64,000 nucleotides of DNA from Ignavibacteria bacterium (GCA_016720145.1 JADJXV010000007.1:1-64000); one strand, 5' to 3'; numbered from the stretch's first letter, positions 27,429 to 37,353 are shown. Numbers and translations are program-made. The notes: generated by a model from the sequence alone, not told the origin.

Positions 27429-29948
27429 TTAGTTATCCTTCAACTTCTCCGGTAGAATCGTCGTGAATTTTATAAAGCTCACATCCGGTTCTCGCTTGAC
27501 AGGAATACGGATATAACCGCCATTGAGCCACAATTGTAATTGATTAGTATAATGCGCGCTGAGAGGTTCACCCGAATTTCCTCCGGCGAGCACCGTGTAA
27601 ATCACTGAGTCCCGCATGTCGGCAATCATCCGCATCGAGGCGCCGATAATTTGTTCATGAGGCGCAAAATAATGATATTCCCCGCAATTGAGCGTGGAAT
27701 TATTCCCGCCGGTTGGGAAAGGACCCTGCGTCACAATTTGCTTCATATATGGATTCTTACTGAACAAATGATTGAGCGTAAGTTGATGAATATCACCGTA
27801 TTTCCATGTTGACATCGGAGCTGACGCATAGTAAGATTCTAATGAACGGACTGCAAGAACAAAACTTCGGAAGATAATTTCGTCTTTAGATTCTACTACT
27901 TTTGTCTGTACATCATCGAACCATACAGACGAACTATCTTGCAGTAAATCCATGATTTTTCGGGTAGGTATATTCGAAATAAACGAATATTGTCTGTACA
28001 AACGGTCGCCAAGCTCGTCAGCAAAAGTATGCTCAAGCATGGTATTAAAAAACGTTGAAAATATTGCCGGTTGCGCATCTCGCGAATTCATTATTCCATC
28101 CCATCTTTTCAGGACTTTAAAGGCGGCGAGTTCTGTAGGTGACAAATACTTCTGCTTCCCGGCAATTACCGGAAGTGTTTTCTTAAGAAATGTGCGTGCA
28201 AGTGGTGACGTGACATCCAATTGCATGAATTGTGCGTCTCGCACTGCATATTCATCAAACTCCTTAAGCGTCTCTTCGATACGTTCTGACCGAGAGGGAG
28301 GTTCCCACAATGAAGATATATAAAACGGTGGATTCTCCGTAGTTTTATTATTCGCACTAAATACATATCGTTTCAACGGATTATACACGTTAGGGAGTTC
28401 GGAGGCGGTATGATATCCTTGCCAAGCATACTCCGGCAGCCATCCCGGATTAGGGATATTTGGAGTACATTTAGTGCGGATTGGGATAATTCCGGAAGGA
28501 GCGATACCAATATTTCCCCGTACATCGGCATAGCTGAAATTCATTGCCGGCGCGCCCCAAAGATTAGCTCCATTTAAGAATTCTTGCCAGGTATTTGCTT
28601 TGTTAATTCTATACATTGCAAGCACTTCATCGCTCATTTGCTGAGCAGTCCAGCTAAAACTCAGTCCATATTTATGGAGGAAATGATTCGGTTCTTTTCG
28701 AGGGAAATTGAGAATTTTATCGGGATAATTAAACGCATGAGCATCGGAAATGATAGCCGAACGTTTCGTAAATCTCATGTCATAGATAAATGCTTCGTCC
28801 GCCCGCACAATGATCGTATCGCGCCGATAACGGAATTTCACTCGTTTGCCTTCGTCATTTGTATAATAGTTAGGATTGGTGGCGTCAATTTTTTCAACAT
28901 AAAAATCACAGTCATCTGCCATCATATTGGTGATACCCCAGGAAATTTTGTCGTTGCGACCGGATATAAAAAGCGGTATGCCGGGGATGGTAAGTCCAGT
29001 AATATTGAGAGTTGGCGCGGTCACATGGGCTTGATACCACCGCGCTGGCAGAGCGAGTGTGAGATGAGGATCATTGGCGAGAATAGCTGAATTGCCGCTT
29101 GGGCTGTACGTTCGCATGACCCAGGAATTACTACCAACGCCAGAACCTTCCATTCCGAGATATCGCCGCACACCGGTGAGAATTTCACCGAATTCACGAA
29201 TACTTTTGCCTGCAAGGCGTGAGTTTGTTTTTGTTAAAGTATTAAAAGTTGTGGAGGGAATTGAAGCGGTTTTTTTCTCTTGTGGCACCACTACCGGCGC
29301 GCCACTCGGGTAGGACGGGATCAGTTCTGATGCGCGGTCAGCGCCGAGCTTGTCGGCAATTTCACCGAAGGCGATATCAGACCAAAAACTCATACTCATT
29401 TCAAATGCCATCATGCGACCGATGAGCAGACAATCGTGAGGTTCCCACGGCTCGGGCGTATAGCCGAGCGCGCCGAACTCAAACGGCAGTCCAGTCTTAT
29501 GTTCGTCAACATAGGCATTAATGCCATTGGAATACTGTTCTAAAATAAAACGGGTTTGCTTACTCGCGGACTTCAAAAGATTTTTGGAAATTACGTTCAA
29601 GTCTAATGTTCGCAAGAACTTATCCGTCTCCAACGCTTCCTTCCCAAATATCTCCGACAGCCGACCTTCACCTGCCCTTCGTGCTACATCCATCTGCCAC
29701 AATCGATCCTGCGCATGTACATAACCGATAGCAAAAAAAGCATCGGCTTCGCTTTTGGCAATAATATGTGGAACGCTGAATTGATTCCGGTAAATTTCAA
29801 TCGAATCACGCACGAATTCTCCATACGTCACCGTCCCGCTTTCAAGGTCAGAACGTGTAGCCACATACAGCGAAAACGCCACAAAGCTGCCGCCTATAAC
29901 GAGTAACGAGAATATAATACCGGTAAAATTGCGTAAAAAATTGAGCAT
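27429..29948 (-). CDS. Penicillin-acylase-family (S45) Ntn hydrolase
   Basis: 839 residues. One N-terminal membrane segment or signal anchor (about 8-30) precedes the alpha part (FSVPHIIAKSEADAFFAIGYVHAQDRLWQMDVARR). The autocleavage site and nucleophile are in GVGSNSWV, Ser273 becoming the new N-terminus of the beta part. ANDPHLTLALPARWYQAHV and GIPLFISGRNDKISWGITNMMAD follow, as in acyl-homoserine-lactone and penicillin acylases. The true substrate, an amide of some kind, is unknown. It lies between kdsA and an SRPBCC gene in an operon-like group. Confidence 0.92.
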   Translation of the reverse strand: MLNFLRNFTGIIFSLLVIGGSFVAFSLYVATRSDLESGTVTYGEFVRDSIEIYRNQFSVPHIIAKSEADAFFAIGYVHAQDRLWQMDVARRAGEGRLSEIFGKEALETDKFLRTLDLNVISKNLLKSASKQTRFILEQYSNGINAYVDEHKTGLPFEFGALGYTPEPWEPHDCLLIGRMMAFEMSMSFWSDIAFGEIADKLGADRASELIPSYPSGAPVVVPQEKKTASIPSTTFNTLTKTNSRLAGKSIREFGEILTGVRRYLGMEGSGVGSNSWVMRTYSPSGNSAILANDPHLTLALPARWYQAHVTAPTLNITGLTIPGIPLFISGRNDKISWGITNMMADDCDFYVEKIDATNPNYYTNDEGKRVKFRYRRDTIIVRADEAFIYDMRFTKRSAIISDAHAFNYPDKILNFPRKEPNHFLHKYGLSFSWTAQQMSDEVLAMYRINKANTWQEFLNGANLWGAPAMNFSYADVRGNIGIAPSGIIPIRTKCTPNIPNPGWLPEYAWQGYHTASELPNVYNPLKRYVFSANNKTTENPPFYISSLWEPPSRSERIEETLKEFDEYAVRDAQFMQLDVTSPLARTFLKKTLPVIAGKQKYLSPTELAAFKVLKRWDGIMNSRDAQPAIFSTFFNTMLEHTFADELGDRLYRQYSFISNIPTRKIMDLLQDSSSVWFDDVQTKVVESKDEIIFRSFVLAVRSLESYYASAPMSTWKYGDIHQLTLNHLFSKNPYMKQIVTQGPFPTGGNNSTLNCGEYHYFAPHEQIIGASMRMIADMRDSVIYTVLAGGNSGEPLSAHYTNQLQLWLNGGYIRIPVKREPDVSFIKFTTILPEKLKDN

Positions 29949-29970
29949 GAAGATTGGGTAAGTAGAGTAC

Positions 29971-30750
29971 TTAGTATAGAGGAATCACCGCGTGCAGGCG
30001 AGCTATTTCTTCGAGGAAATTCCCGATTTCGCTTAAGGGAAGTTGGGTTGCGGCATCGCTTTTGGCTGCTTTGGGATTCGGATGGGTCTCGATGAAGAGT
30101 CCGTCTATCCCGACGGCAACGGCAGCCCGAGCAAGCGCGCGAATAAACCGTGGCTGACCGCCTGACTGCTCGCCTCCGCCCGGCTGCTGCACGGAGTGTG
30201 TGGCGTCGTAAATCACCGGATAGCCGCTTTCGCGCATGATTACAAGTCCACGATAATCAACGACTAAGTCGTGATAGCCGAAAGTCGTGCCACGTTCGGT
30301 GAGCCATATATTCGGATTGCCGGTCGCGCGCACTTTTTCGGCGGCTTTTTTCATGTCGCCGGGTGCGAGGAACTGACCTTTTTTGATATTCACAATTTTT
30401 CCGGTGCTGCCTGCTGCTTGCAGAATATCCGTTTGGCGGCAGAGGAAAGCGGGAATTTGGAGTACATCCACATACGCGGCGGCGGCGATTGCCTCTTCGG
30501 CGGTATGGACATCGGTAAGCACGGGCACACCAAATTCGGTGCGGATACCGGCTAAATAGCCGAGCGCGAGCTCATCGCCGATACCGACGAAGCTGCTGCC
30601 ACTTGTTCTATTTGCCTTGCGATACGAGGACTTAAACACATAGTCGAAGCCGAGCTCGGCGCAGATAGGCGCTACGTGCGAGCACACTTCATGGAGCATT
30701 TCATTTGACTCGACCACGCATGGTCCGGCGATAATAGTAAATTTTTTCAT
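29971..30750 (-). CDS. kdsA: 3-deoxy-8-phosphooctulonate synthase (Kdo-8-P synthase)
   Basis: 259 residues from the ATG at 30750. The longer frame starts at TTG and overlaps a -7 element, so it is unlikely. Motifs: IAGPCVVESNEML, KSSYRKANRTSGSSF, TDVHTAEEAIAAA, LQIPAFLCRQTDIL, NIKKGQFLAP, VIYDATHSVQQPGG, ETHPNPKAAKSDAATQLPL. It condenses phosphoenolpyruvate with arabinose-5-phosphate for the LPS core sugar Kdo, which implies a lipopolysaccharide outer membrane. Confidence 0.95.
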   Translation of the reverse strand: MKKFTIIAGPCVVESNEMLHEVCSHVAPICAELGFDYVFKSSYRKANRTSGSSFVGIGDELALGYLAGIRTEFGVPVLTDVHTAEEAIAAAAYVDVLQIPAFLCRQTDILQAAGSTGKIVNIKKGQFLAPGDMKKAAEKVRATGNPNIWLTERGTTFGYHDLVVDYRGLVIMRESGYPVIYDATHSVQQPGGGEQSGGQPRFIRALARAAVAVGIDGLFIETHPNPKAAKSDAATQLPLSEIGNFLEEIARLHAVIPLY

Positions 30751-30774
30751 TGGAGGATTATAAGTAAGAAGTGG

Positions 30775-30782
30775 CAAAAATA
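30775..30782 (-). promoter_or_regulatory. -7 element before kdsA
   Basis: The complement reads TATTTTTG, 25 bases before the ATG at 30750. No clear TTG at -33. It would drive kdsA, the acylase and the SRPBCC gene. Confidence 0.35.
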
Positions 30783-30895
30783 CGGAGAGCGGAGGGAAAT
30801 GAAAGACGGTATTGTTTTTTTTGTGGGATTTATAGGGGAATTGCGGAACCTATTCCTCTGTTTTGGTAATCATGATGTGCGGGGATATTGCATTT

Positions 30896-30923
30896 GTAGA
30901 GACGTAGCAAGCTACGTCTCTAC
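30896..30923. repeat. 28 bp dispersed palindrome, copy 3
   Basis: Same as copy 2 but with AA instead of AT at the centre, so it is imperfect only at the dyad. Followed by CGGCGGTACGG as in other copies. Confidence 0.85.
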
Positions 30924-30995
30924 GGCGGTACGGCTGGACGTCTGTACGATTGTACCAGAAAACACACCACAGTTTGAACACGAATATGCGTACAC

Positions 30996-31724
30996 CTAGT
31001 TCTTCATTTTCAAGTACTTTTTAATCGCTTTGTATTTATATTTCAGCTCAATAATTGGTGTTAGATTCTGCATCACATGCGGTAGATAACATTTTTCAAT
31101 TATCTCCAAATGATCTGGATATAGCGCAAAAGTTTTTAATTCAAAGCTTTTATCACAATCGTTATAATTCTCTAACGCCAGGTTGTATGTGCCTTCATCA
31201 ACTTCTGAATTTTTATCGAGTTGCATTCTTTTTAGCTCCTGTCTTTGCTCTTCATATTGTCTGCTTTTGTCTGCAAGGACAATTTCTCTAAATTTTCCGG
31301 TTGTATCGACAATTTCATCGATGGATACATACTTTCCGGTTGATGTCGAATAGGTGAAATAGTCTGTCCAACTCGTGCAATATGCGCTACACCATTCTCC
31401 ACTAATCTTCAACGAAAGTAACCCATTCTTTCTATATGTTACTTCAAAATCAAGAGAAATGATATGGTTGTCTGCCCATAGCAGTAGGGTTGAGTCGGTT
31501 GGCAAGTCCTGAAACTCATTTTTGGTAAATCGGTTTTTAAGGTCTTTATTGAGCATGGCTTCTACCGTTGTATTCCCTGTTTTTATGATTGGGAATTTCA
31601 AGTCTGTAGCTGGAAGCTGAGCGGAGTTTTCTCCTTTCGGGAGATGCAACGTATCAATGCGCACATTCTGCCCAAAGGCGCACACTCCGTTTAAGAGCAG
31701 TATGATGGTGAGGATTCGTAGCAT
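30996..31724 (-). CDS. Exported protein, possibly DUF3298/DUF4163-like
   Basis: 242 residues from the ATG at 31724, giving the signal peptide MLRILTIILLLNGVCAFGQ; an in-frame ATG 14 codons upstream would hide it. The body has IISLDFEVTYRKNGLLSLKISGEW and YFTYSTSTGKYVSIDEIVDTTGKF. This recalls the RsiV/PdaC accessory domains (DUF3298/4163), but the match is by eye and weak. A central Glu/Arg/Lys helix and a YLPHVMQNLTPIIELKYK end follow. Function unknown. Confidence 0.55.
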   Translation of the reverse strand: MLRILTIILLLNGVCAFGQNVRIDTLHLPKGENSAQLPATDLKFPIIKTGNTTVEAMLNKDLKNRFTKNEFQDLPTDSTLLLWADNHIISLDFEVTYRKNGLLSLKISGEWCSAYCTSWTDYFTYSTSTGKYVSIDEIVDTTGKFREIVLADKSRQYEEQRQELKRMQLDKNSEVDEGTYNLALENYNDCDKSFELKTFALYPDHLEIIEKCYLPHVMQNLTPIIELKYKYKAIKKYLKMKN

Positions 31725-31797
31725 TTCTAATATGACATAAATGATAGAGAAAATTGCAATATACACTGCAATTGTACCTCAAAAAAGCAGCCCACCG

Positions 31798-32439
31798 TCA
31801 CAGCGCTTCACGATTCTTCCTACAGACAATATACCAAAATCGTTGGGCAGGTTTATCACCCGAATTATGGAGTGGTTCATTGATTTCTTGGGCATCGGTC
31901 AAGCCGTACTGCCCGAATTCTGCGGCAATTGAATCTGAATCGTAAAAATAGAGTGTGACACCCGGCCACGTTTCAAACCTGTCGCTGCTGATTTCTTTTC
32001 CTTGTCCATATCTAAAATCAGATTTAGAAATTGATACAAACACCATACATCCATGTTGATTAAGCTGCTTATAACAATCATCAATCAGTTTTTTTCGTTC
32101 GTCAGCGCTTAATAAATGGATCAAAGCATAGCAGAAAATTCCATCGTATAATTCTTGGTTATATGGCATTGCACTGACTGAACCGTGATATACTTTGATG
32201 CTGTCTCCAAAGTGTTTTTTTGCTAAATCAATGGCAGTTTCAGCTATCTCAATCCCCGTTACCATGCATCCATTATCAACAAAAACCTGAGCATTTCTAC
32301 CATACCCAAATCCGGGAATGAGAATATTCTTCAATTCGAATTTTCGAAATAATTCTACCGTTCCAATCGCCGAATCCGCCGGTTCCCATCCCCACATTTC
32401 CTGTTTGTCTCTAAAACTTGTCTCCCAAAATTCTGCCAT
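31798..32439 (-). CDS. Class I SAM-dependent methyltransferase
   Basis: 213 residues. Motif I is ILIPGFGYGRNAQVFVDNG, the acidic post-I position is in GIEIAETAIDLAKKHF, and motif IV is YDGIFCYALIHLL. Overall it resembles the thiopurine/tellurite type of small-molecule methyltransferases; the substrate cannot be told. It stands alone between an exported protein and two copies of the dispersed palindrome. Confidence 0.8.
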   Translation of the reverse strand: MAEFWETSFRDKQEMWGWEPADSAIGTVELFRKFELKNILIPGFGYGRNAQVFVDNGCMVTGIEIAETAIDLAKKHFGDSIKVYHGSVSAMPYNQELYDGIFCYALIHLLSADERKKLIDDCYKQLNQHGCMVFVSISKSDFRYGQGKEISSDRFETWPGVTLYFYDSDSIAAEFGQYGLTDAQEINEPLHNSGDKPAQRFWYIVCRKNREAL

Positions 32440-32502
32440 GATTGTTGATGATAAGATGTGTTTAAATTTAAATTTTGTAATACGTTATCAACCATTTCAT
32501 TT

Positions 32503-32624
32503 GTAGAGACGTAGCATGCTACGTCTCTACGGCGGTACGATTCTACCGGAAAAATACACCATTTTTTGCAGACAAATGTATAAATACATTGCATTGGTAG
32601 AGACGTAGCATGCTACGTCTCTAC
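32503..32624. repeat. Dispersed palindrome, copies 4 and 5
   Basis: Two perfect 28 bp copies at 32503-32530 and 32597-32624, 94 bases apart and in direct orientation. The first is followed by CGGCGGTACGATTCTACCGG and the second by CGGCAGGATCGG. Both lie between the methyltransferase and the lipoprotein gene. Confidence 0.85.
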
Positions 32625-32729
32625 GGCAGGATCGGTAAAAATCCACCGCACGCCGCACGCCGGGAATACGCTGAACCGAACCCCAAAATCATAATTTCAC
32701 AATTTACTTCACGCATCGATTCTTTTCTT

Positions 32730-32759
32730 TTGCTAAGTCAAACTATACAGCTATCTTGC
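32730..32759 (+). promoter_or_regulatory. Possible promoter TTG-N19-TATCTTGC
   Basis: TTG at 32730-32732, 19 bases, then TATCTTGC (32752-32759), two mismatches from TAnnTTTG. It would give the lipoprotein gene at 32863 a leader of about 95 bases. Confidence 0.35.
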
Positions 32760-32862
32760 AGTGAAATTCACGTTTTCATTTCGTTTTTTCTTGGCTACGC
32801 TTATTCTCCTCGGGATTGCGCAGAGCATCCCGTTTATTTTTCAATACTTGCTTGAGGTTTTT

Positions 32863-34017
32863 ATGATCAACCGTTTCTCTCTTCTCGCCCTCGCCTTTGC
32901 CGTCCTTTCATTATCCTGTGGCACGCCGACTGCCCCGATTGCGCAGGGGAATATTTCCGGTCGCGTGTATCTTCAACCGCGAACAGGACAGATAGATCAG
33001 GCAAAGCATGATATTATAGTGGCACTTACCGGCAATCAAACCTATACGACCACCTCGGTCGATTCCGGCGCTTTTGTTCTGTCCAATGTGAATCAGGGGA
33101 TTTATTCGATCACGTACTCGAAAGCCGGGTATATCTCGCGGAGTATGGATAATATTCAATTCGTCGGCAATGGAACCTTAAAATTATCAACAGTTTACCT
33201 GAATCAGGCAGATACCGTCATCGACCCGCCCGACACGAAAAACATTGACCGCAGAGTGTTTGGCTATGTGCGGCTCTATGATGAAAATGGTGATTCTCTC
33301 TCCGACCACAGCGGAGTAAATGTGACGATTAACGGAACATCGCTCACAGCGACAAGTGAAAAGTCGGGTATCTTTTATTTTGAGAAATATCCGAAGGGAA
33401 AATTTGATATTACGGTGAGTAAAGCTGGTTTTCAAGACCTTGTGATACCACAAATTACTTTTCCTGACTCGGTTACTCTCAAGTCAAAGAGTCAGCTACA
33501 ATTCCAGAATTATACCATCATAAATTTCATCAAACAGCCCAATATTACACCAACGATAGATTCAATTGATTTATCCCCTGATTTTTTTTATATTCAAACG
33601 AATCAAGATGGCTCCCGCGATACTTCAATTCAGATATATTCTGCAGGCAAGGTTACACCAAGTGGTTATGGTAAAAGAATTTGGTTGTTTATGGTTGTAG
33701 ATAACACACCTGATGTTAGTATTGATAATTACGATGATAGTCGCCCTAGTTTCATTTTGCTTACTAACCCTTCTCGTAAATTTAACAATGTGTATAAATC
33801 ATACTCTACAGGTCAGTCCACGACTTCAAAACGATGGCATATAGAGCATGCGGGAAAGGATGTCTATGTCAGAACATACGTTATGTGGAATATAGGAGTA
33901 GACATAATTAACCCGCAATACTTTGAAAATCCTGTCAATAAACATAAAATACTATCCGGCTGTGCTGGATCAAATGTTCTCAAAATTACGTTACCGACGG
34001 AATTTAAACTACAGTGA
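32863..34017 (+). CDS. Lipoprotein with carboxypeptidase-regulatory-like repeats
   Basis: 384 residues from the ATG at 32863. The longer GTG-started frame at 32761 would place a second hydrophobic segment before the lipobox. Lipobox LSLSCG. Two CarboxypepD_reg-like modules follow: NISGRVYLQPRTG to GIYSITYSKAGYISRSMDNI, and FGYVRLYDENGDSL to GKFDITVSKAGFQDLVI. The last 150 residues are beta-rich and unfamiliar. Such modules usually help anchor or present surface proteins. Function unknown. Confidence 0.75.
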   Translation: MINRFSLLALAFAVLSLSCGTPTAPIAQGNISGRVYLQPRTGQIDQAKHDIIVALTGNQTYTTTSVDSGAFVLSNVNQGIYSITYSKAGYISRSMDNIQFVGNGTLKLSTVYLNQADTVIDPPDTKNIDRRVFGYVRLYDENGDSLSDHSGVNVTINGTSLTATSEKSGIFYFEKYPKGKFDITVSKAGFQDLVIPQITFPDSVTLKSKSQLQFQNYTIINFIKQPNITPTIDSIDLSPDFFYIQTNQDGSRDTSIQIYSAGKVTPSGYGKRIWLFMVVDNTPDVSIDNYDDSRPSFILLTNPSRKFNNVYKSYSTGQSTTSKRWHIEHAGKDVYVRTYVMWNIGVDIINPQYFENPVNKHKILSGCAGSNVLKITLPTEFKLQ

Positions 34018-34206
34018 TAATTTGAATGCAGGGACGCGCATTCGGCGTATTGTAACTCTTTGAATATCAGCGTGGTCTTATCACTCGCAGCTTATGATTT
34101 GTGTCGGTAGCGAGAGGAGCCGGTGAAGCTCCGCCGAAGTTTTAGGGAAGTGGCACTTAGCTTGCATGTGTTAGAAAATTATGTTTCATTATACAACTAT
34201 ACAATT

Positions 34207-34897
34207 ATGAAAAAAAACAATACTGCTGCTGCTGGCTGTTGTACTGCTTCCGATGATTGGCTTTGCACAAAAAATGGAAACCGAAAAACCCGATTACAGC
34301 CAAATCGAGAAAGACATTGCAGACCCACAATCGAATTTCTATTACCCGAAGCTCCTTCAACGATTTCAAGGATATGATACCACCATGACGTTGCAGGAGA
34401 AACGGTATGTCTATTATGGATTTACCTTCCAAAAAGATTATTCCCCGTATGGACATTCTACGTTCTTTGATAGCTTAAAGAAAGTGTTGAATAAAGAATC
34501 GCACAGCAGCGAAGAACTCATGGTAATTGTTCGATTTACCGATTCAATTTTAGCGACAAACCCATTCGATTTACAGGCAATGAATTATCAATTATACGCG
34601 TATGACAAGCTTCAAAAGAAGTCTGAATTTACGAGGAAATTACACCAAATGAGAATTATTGTGGATGCTATGTTCAGCTCCGGCGACGGGTTAACAAAAA
34701 AGACAGCGTATTACGTGATTTATACATCACACGAGTATAGTTTACTCAATATAATGGGGTTTGATTTTGGAGGACAGCAGAGCTTAATCGAACATTACGA
34801 TTTCCTGAAAGTATCCAAAAATGCTCAGGAGATTGATGGATTTTACTTCGATGTAAGCCCATGCTTACTGTCATTGGAGAAAGCATTTAAGAAATAG
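34207..34897 (+). pseudogene. Exported DUF4919-like protein, frameshift in signal peptide
   Basis: ATG at 34207 followed by eight A (34210-34217). With seven A the frame reads MKKTILLLLAVVLLPMIGFAQ, a perfect signal peptide, and runs straight into KMETEKPDYSQIEKDIADPQSNFYYPKLLQRF and YYGFTFQKDYSPYG, the pattern of DUF4919 proteins. As written, translation could start only at the internal ATG 34253, leaving half a signal peptide. About 229 residues when repaired. A poly-A tract at this place could also be a phase-variable switch. The 3' end of a second copy lies at 34901-34969. Confidence 0.65.
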
Positions 34898-35223
34898 CCG
34901 GAGATCCATGGATTTTACTTCGATGTAAGCCCATGTTTGAATTATTTAGAACGTACGCTTAATAATTGATTTGTTCAATACGCAGCACGCGACCAATTTA
35001 TGCCTCTCTGTATCTAAAGTAACAGGAGTATTGACAGAAGTTGAGGCAGTAGAATGAAGGCGTACAACCCATTTTATTTCAAGCACTTCCGCATTTCAAA
35101 ATTTACAACAATCCTCGCCCGTGGCCGAGTCATGGAGAATACCGGTGAGGTGCAGCAGGGTACAAGAGAACAGGCGCAAAGGTTGCGCATATTTAGGCGA
35201 TAAAAACAATTACAAGGACAACA
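34898..35223 (+). other. Gap with the 3' remnant of a second DUF4919-like gene
   Basis: 34901-34969 reads EIHGFYFDVSPCLNYLERTLNN and stop, nearly repeating the C-terminus just upstream (34829-34862 against 34901-34934 match in 31 of 34 bases). The rest has a 49-codon frame at 35054-35203 (MKAYNPFYFKHF to RLRIFRR) with no recognisable feature, which I do not call as a gene. Confidence 0.6.
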
Positions 35224-36267
35224 ATGAAACTCTACAAAAAAGCTTTGATTGCAATGGTAGTATCACTTACTTTCGGTTGTGGCAAGAATGAGGATAGTGC
35301 GGTCATTCCGGTTTCGAATATTACGTATTCAAGCTCGCCCTTCGATTTGCAGGGTGTCAATGCAAAATTTGCCAAAGACATTGCCTATGATACCAAAGAA
35401 AGGACGCAATTCGATGTATGGCTCCCTACTTCTTCCACACCCACCGGACTTGTAGTCTATGTCCACGGAGGTGGATTTACAAGCGGCGACAAGGATTTTG
35501 TCTATTCTGTTCAGTCGGGCGGTGCCTGGGACTTCCCCTCCGACATTCGATATTTACTTCAGAATAATATTGCGGTTGCTACTGTTCGCTACACGCTTCT
35601 GAGTCCTGCAGGAGAAACAGAAGGCGTCAAAAAACCTATGGCAGATGTGCGGAGGGCATTGCAGTATATCAGGAATCGAGCAGGTGATTTCAACATCGAC
35701 AAAACCAAAATTATTCTGGCGGGTAATTCAGCAGGCGCGGGTACTTCTCTCTGGATTGCTTTTCAAAATGATGTAGCCGATGCACGCAGTACAGACCCCG
35801 TACTACGGGAATCAAGTCGGGTAAAAGGCGTCGTAGCAAGGGAAACGCAGTCGAGCTATAATATTGAAGACCGTTGGGTAAACAATGTATTTGTCGATTA
35901 TAAACTGACATGGTCAGAAATATTGACGAATGAAACAGGCAACATTCGAAAAATTTACGGAGTTTCGACGAATGCTCAATACGAGTCGCCTGCCATTGAT
36001 ACGTATAGGGCAGAAGTTGATATGCTGGCGTTGATGTCTGCCGATGACCCTGAAATTTGGATCAACAACACTCTTCGAGATGTTGTACACCCCTACTCAG
36101 CACCGGATATATCTTCCCATCACGCTTTTCATGCTCGCGAGTTAAAGAAAAGAGCAGATACCGTAGGACTGAAAAATATTACGTACTATGGAAAAAATCC
36201 TATCCTCTATTCTCACCCAAGCAATGAAAGCTGGGTAGAGTTCTGCAAACGTAAAGTAAATGAATAG
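35224..36267 (+). CDS. Alpha/beta hydrolase lipoprotein (esterase-like)
   Basis: 347 residues. N-terminus MKLYKKALIAMVVSLTFGCG carries a lipobox (TFGC). The hydrolase core has oxyanion-hole motif VYVHGGGF and nucleophile elbow GNSAG, as in hormone-sensitive-lipase or carboxylesterase types. IKNITYYG...LYSHPSNESW near the end may supply the catalytic His. The Asp is not obvious to me. Likely hydrolyses an ester outside the cytoplasm. Confidence 0.8.
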   Translation: MKLYKKALIAMVVSLTFGCGKNEDSAVIPVSNITYSSSPFDLQGVNAKFAKDIAYDTKERTQFDVWLPTSSTPTGLVVYVHGGGFTSGDKDFVYSVQSGGAWDFPSDIRYLLQNNIAVATVRYTLLSPAGETEGVKKPMADVRRALQYIRNRAGDFNIDKTKIILAGNSAGAGTSLWIAFQNDVADARSTDPVLRESSRVKGVVARETQSSYNIEDRWVNNVFVDYKLTWSEILTNETGNIRKIYGVSTNAQYESPAIDTYRAEVDMLALMSADDPEIWINNTLRDVVHPYSAPDISSHHAFHARELKKRADTVGLKNITYYGKNPILYSHPSNESWVEFCKRKVNE

Positions 36268-36341
36268 CAGGCGAGGGCAGGTGGTGTCAAGCGGCACAAT
36301 GTAATCTATACTTTTGAAAAAACTCAGGGATAACAAGACAA

Positions 36342-36812
36342 ATGCAACTTCAAAGTTTAAATATTTCGGCACTAAAGATACAATTTTTAGCGTTTTTTGT
36401 TTTCATCCTTGGCTGTTCGTACGATCCACCAAGTAATGAAAAATTGGTCAAGGCACTCAATGATACTTCAATTGTCATGAGAGGAAAAATTATTGATGAT
36501 CCACAATCTGAATATAGATATGACTATTATGATGGTTATGAGAAAGATAGTCATGTAAGCAAATTATCGAAACAGGGTTATCAAAGTGGAGGCCCTACGT
36601 GGGCAGGCATTGTTTATGGAGCAATTCTTTTGTCTGACAAAAAGTTACTTTCAGCAATCCGATTTGATGAAGAAGCAGAAGGGTTGGCAATTTGGAGTAA
36701 AGATAAAGAGTCGCTAATGAAAATTAGACGTCTAATAGCAAAAGTAAAAACTGACGACAAATTACTTGCTGACTGTATTGAAACGGCAAAGAAAAATGGA
36801 CGAATGGAATAA
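36342..36812 (+). CDS. Small lipoprotein of unknown function
   Basis: 156 residues. The hydrophobic N-terminus ends in FILGCSYDPPSNE, a plausible lipobox at about residue 25. The mature part is charged, with a helical C-terminal half (WSKDKESLMKIRRLIAKVKTDDKLLADCIETAKKNG). No known family. It sits 75 bases after the hydrolase on the same strand. Confidence 0.55.
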   Translation: MQLQSLNISALKIQFLAFFVFILGCSYDPPSNEKLVKALNDTSIVMRGKIIDDPQSEYRYDYYDGYEKDSHVSKLSKQGYQSGGPTWAGIVYGAILLSDKKLLSAIRFDEEAEGLAIWSKDKESLMKIRRLIAKVKTDDKLLADCIETAKKNGRME

Positions 36813-36957
36813 CCAATCGTCATACTATGGTATTTATGAAAGTAGAGGCATTGGACGTAGATCATAGTAGTGCTCAACTGCTTCTTGTGGCTCTTGTTCA
36901 TACATTCTTCCCGTGTCGCTTCTTCCTTCGTAAACACCTGTTGTTCACTGCAACATT

Positions 36958-37353
36958 ATGGAAACAACAATGGAGATTGAACCAATAAAAAGACTCGAAC
37001 ATATTTCTTTAAAAAGCGACTTAGACCTGCTAGCTTTTGGAGAAAAATTCGAAACTGTACTTTCACTTCCTAAAATGGAGTACGATTATGAAAATGAAAC
37101 CGAATGGCTGAATATCCATGTTGACAGACTCAGTTATAATATTTCTAGACCCTATGAAGAAGGAACTTTACAAGAGTGGGATGATACCACTCCCGAAGGA
37201 TGTAATATTGGAATTGTGCTGTGCATTCATAATGACCACCCATTAGCTCTTGACAATGATTGGGTCAACAAAACGGTATCAACCATTTGTGAACTACTTT
37301 CCAGCACTTTTAATAGTAAAGTTTATCATCATCGAACTTTGATCTTGCCCTGA
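36958..37353 (+). CDS. Small acidic cytoplasmic protein, immunity-protein-like
   Basis: 131 residues, no signal peptide, strongly acidic, with tryptophans in ETEWLNIHVDRL, LQEWDDTTPEGC and LDNDWVNKT. Size and composition recall immunity proteins of polymorphic toxins, but no toxin gene adjoins, so this is only a resemblance. A second ATG four codons later is an alternative start. A strong terminator follows at 37410. Confidence 0.5.
   Translation: METTMEIEPIKRLEHISLKSDLDLLAFGEKFETVLSLPKMEYDYENETEWLNIHVDRLSYNISRPYEEGTLQEWDDTTPEGCNIGIVLCIHNDHPLALDNDWVNKTVSTICELLSSTFNSKVYHHRTLILP

Noticed and set aside
35054..35203. 49-codon frame before the hydrolase gene
   Set aside because: No ribosome site, no recognisable domain and composition like the surrounding gap.
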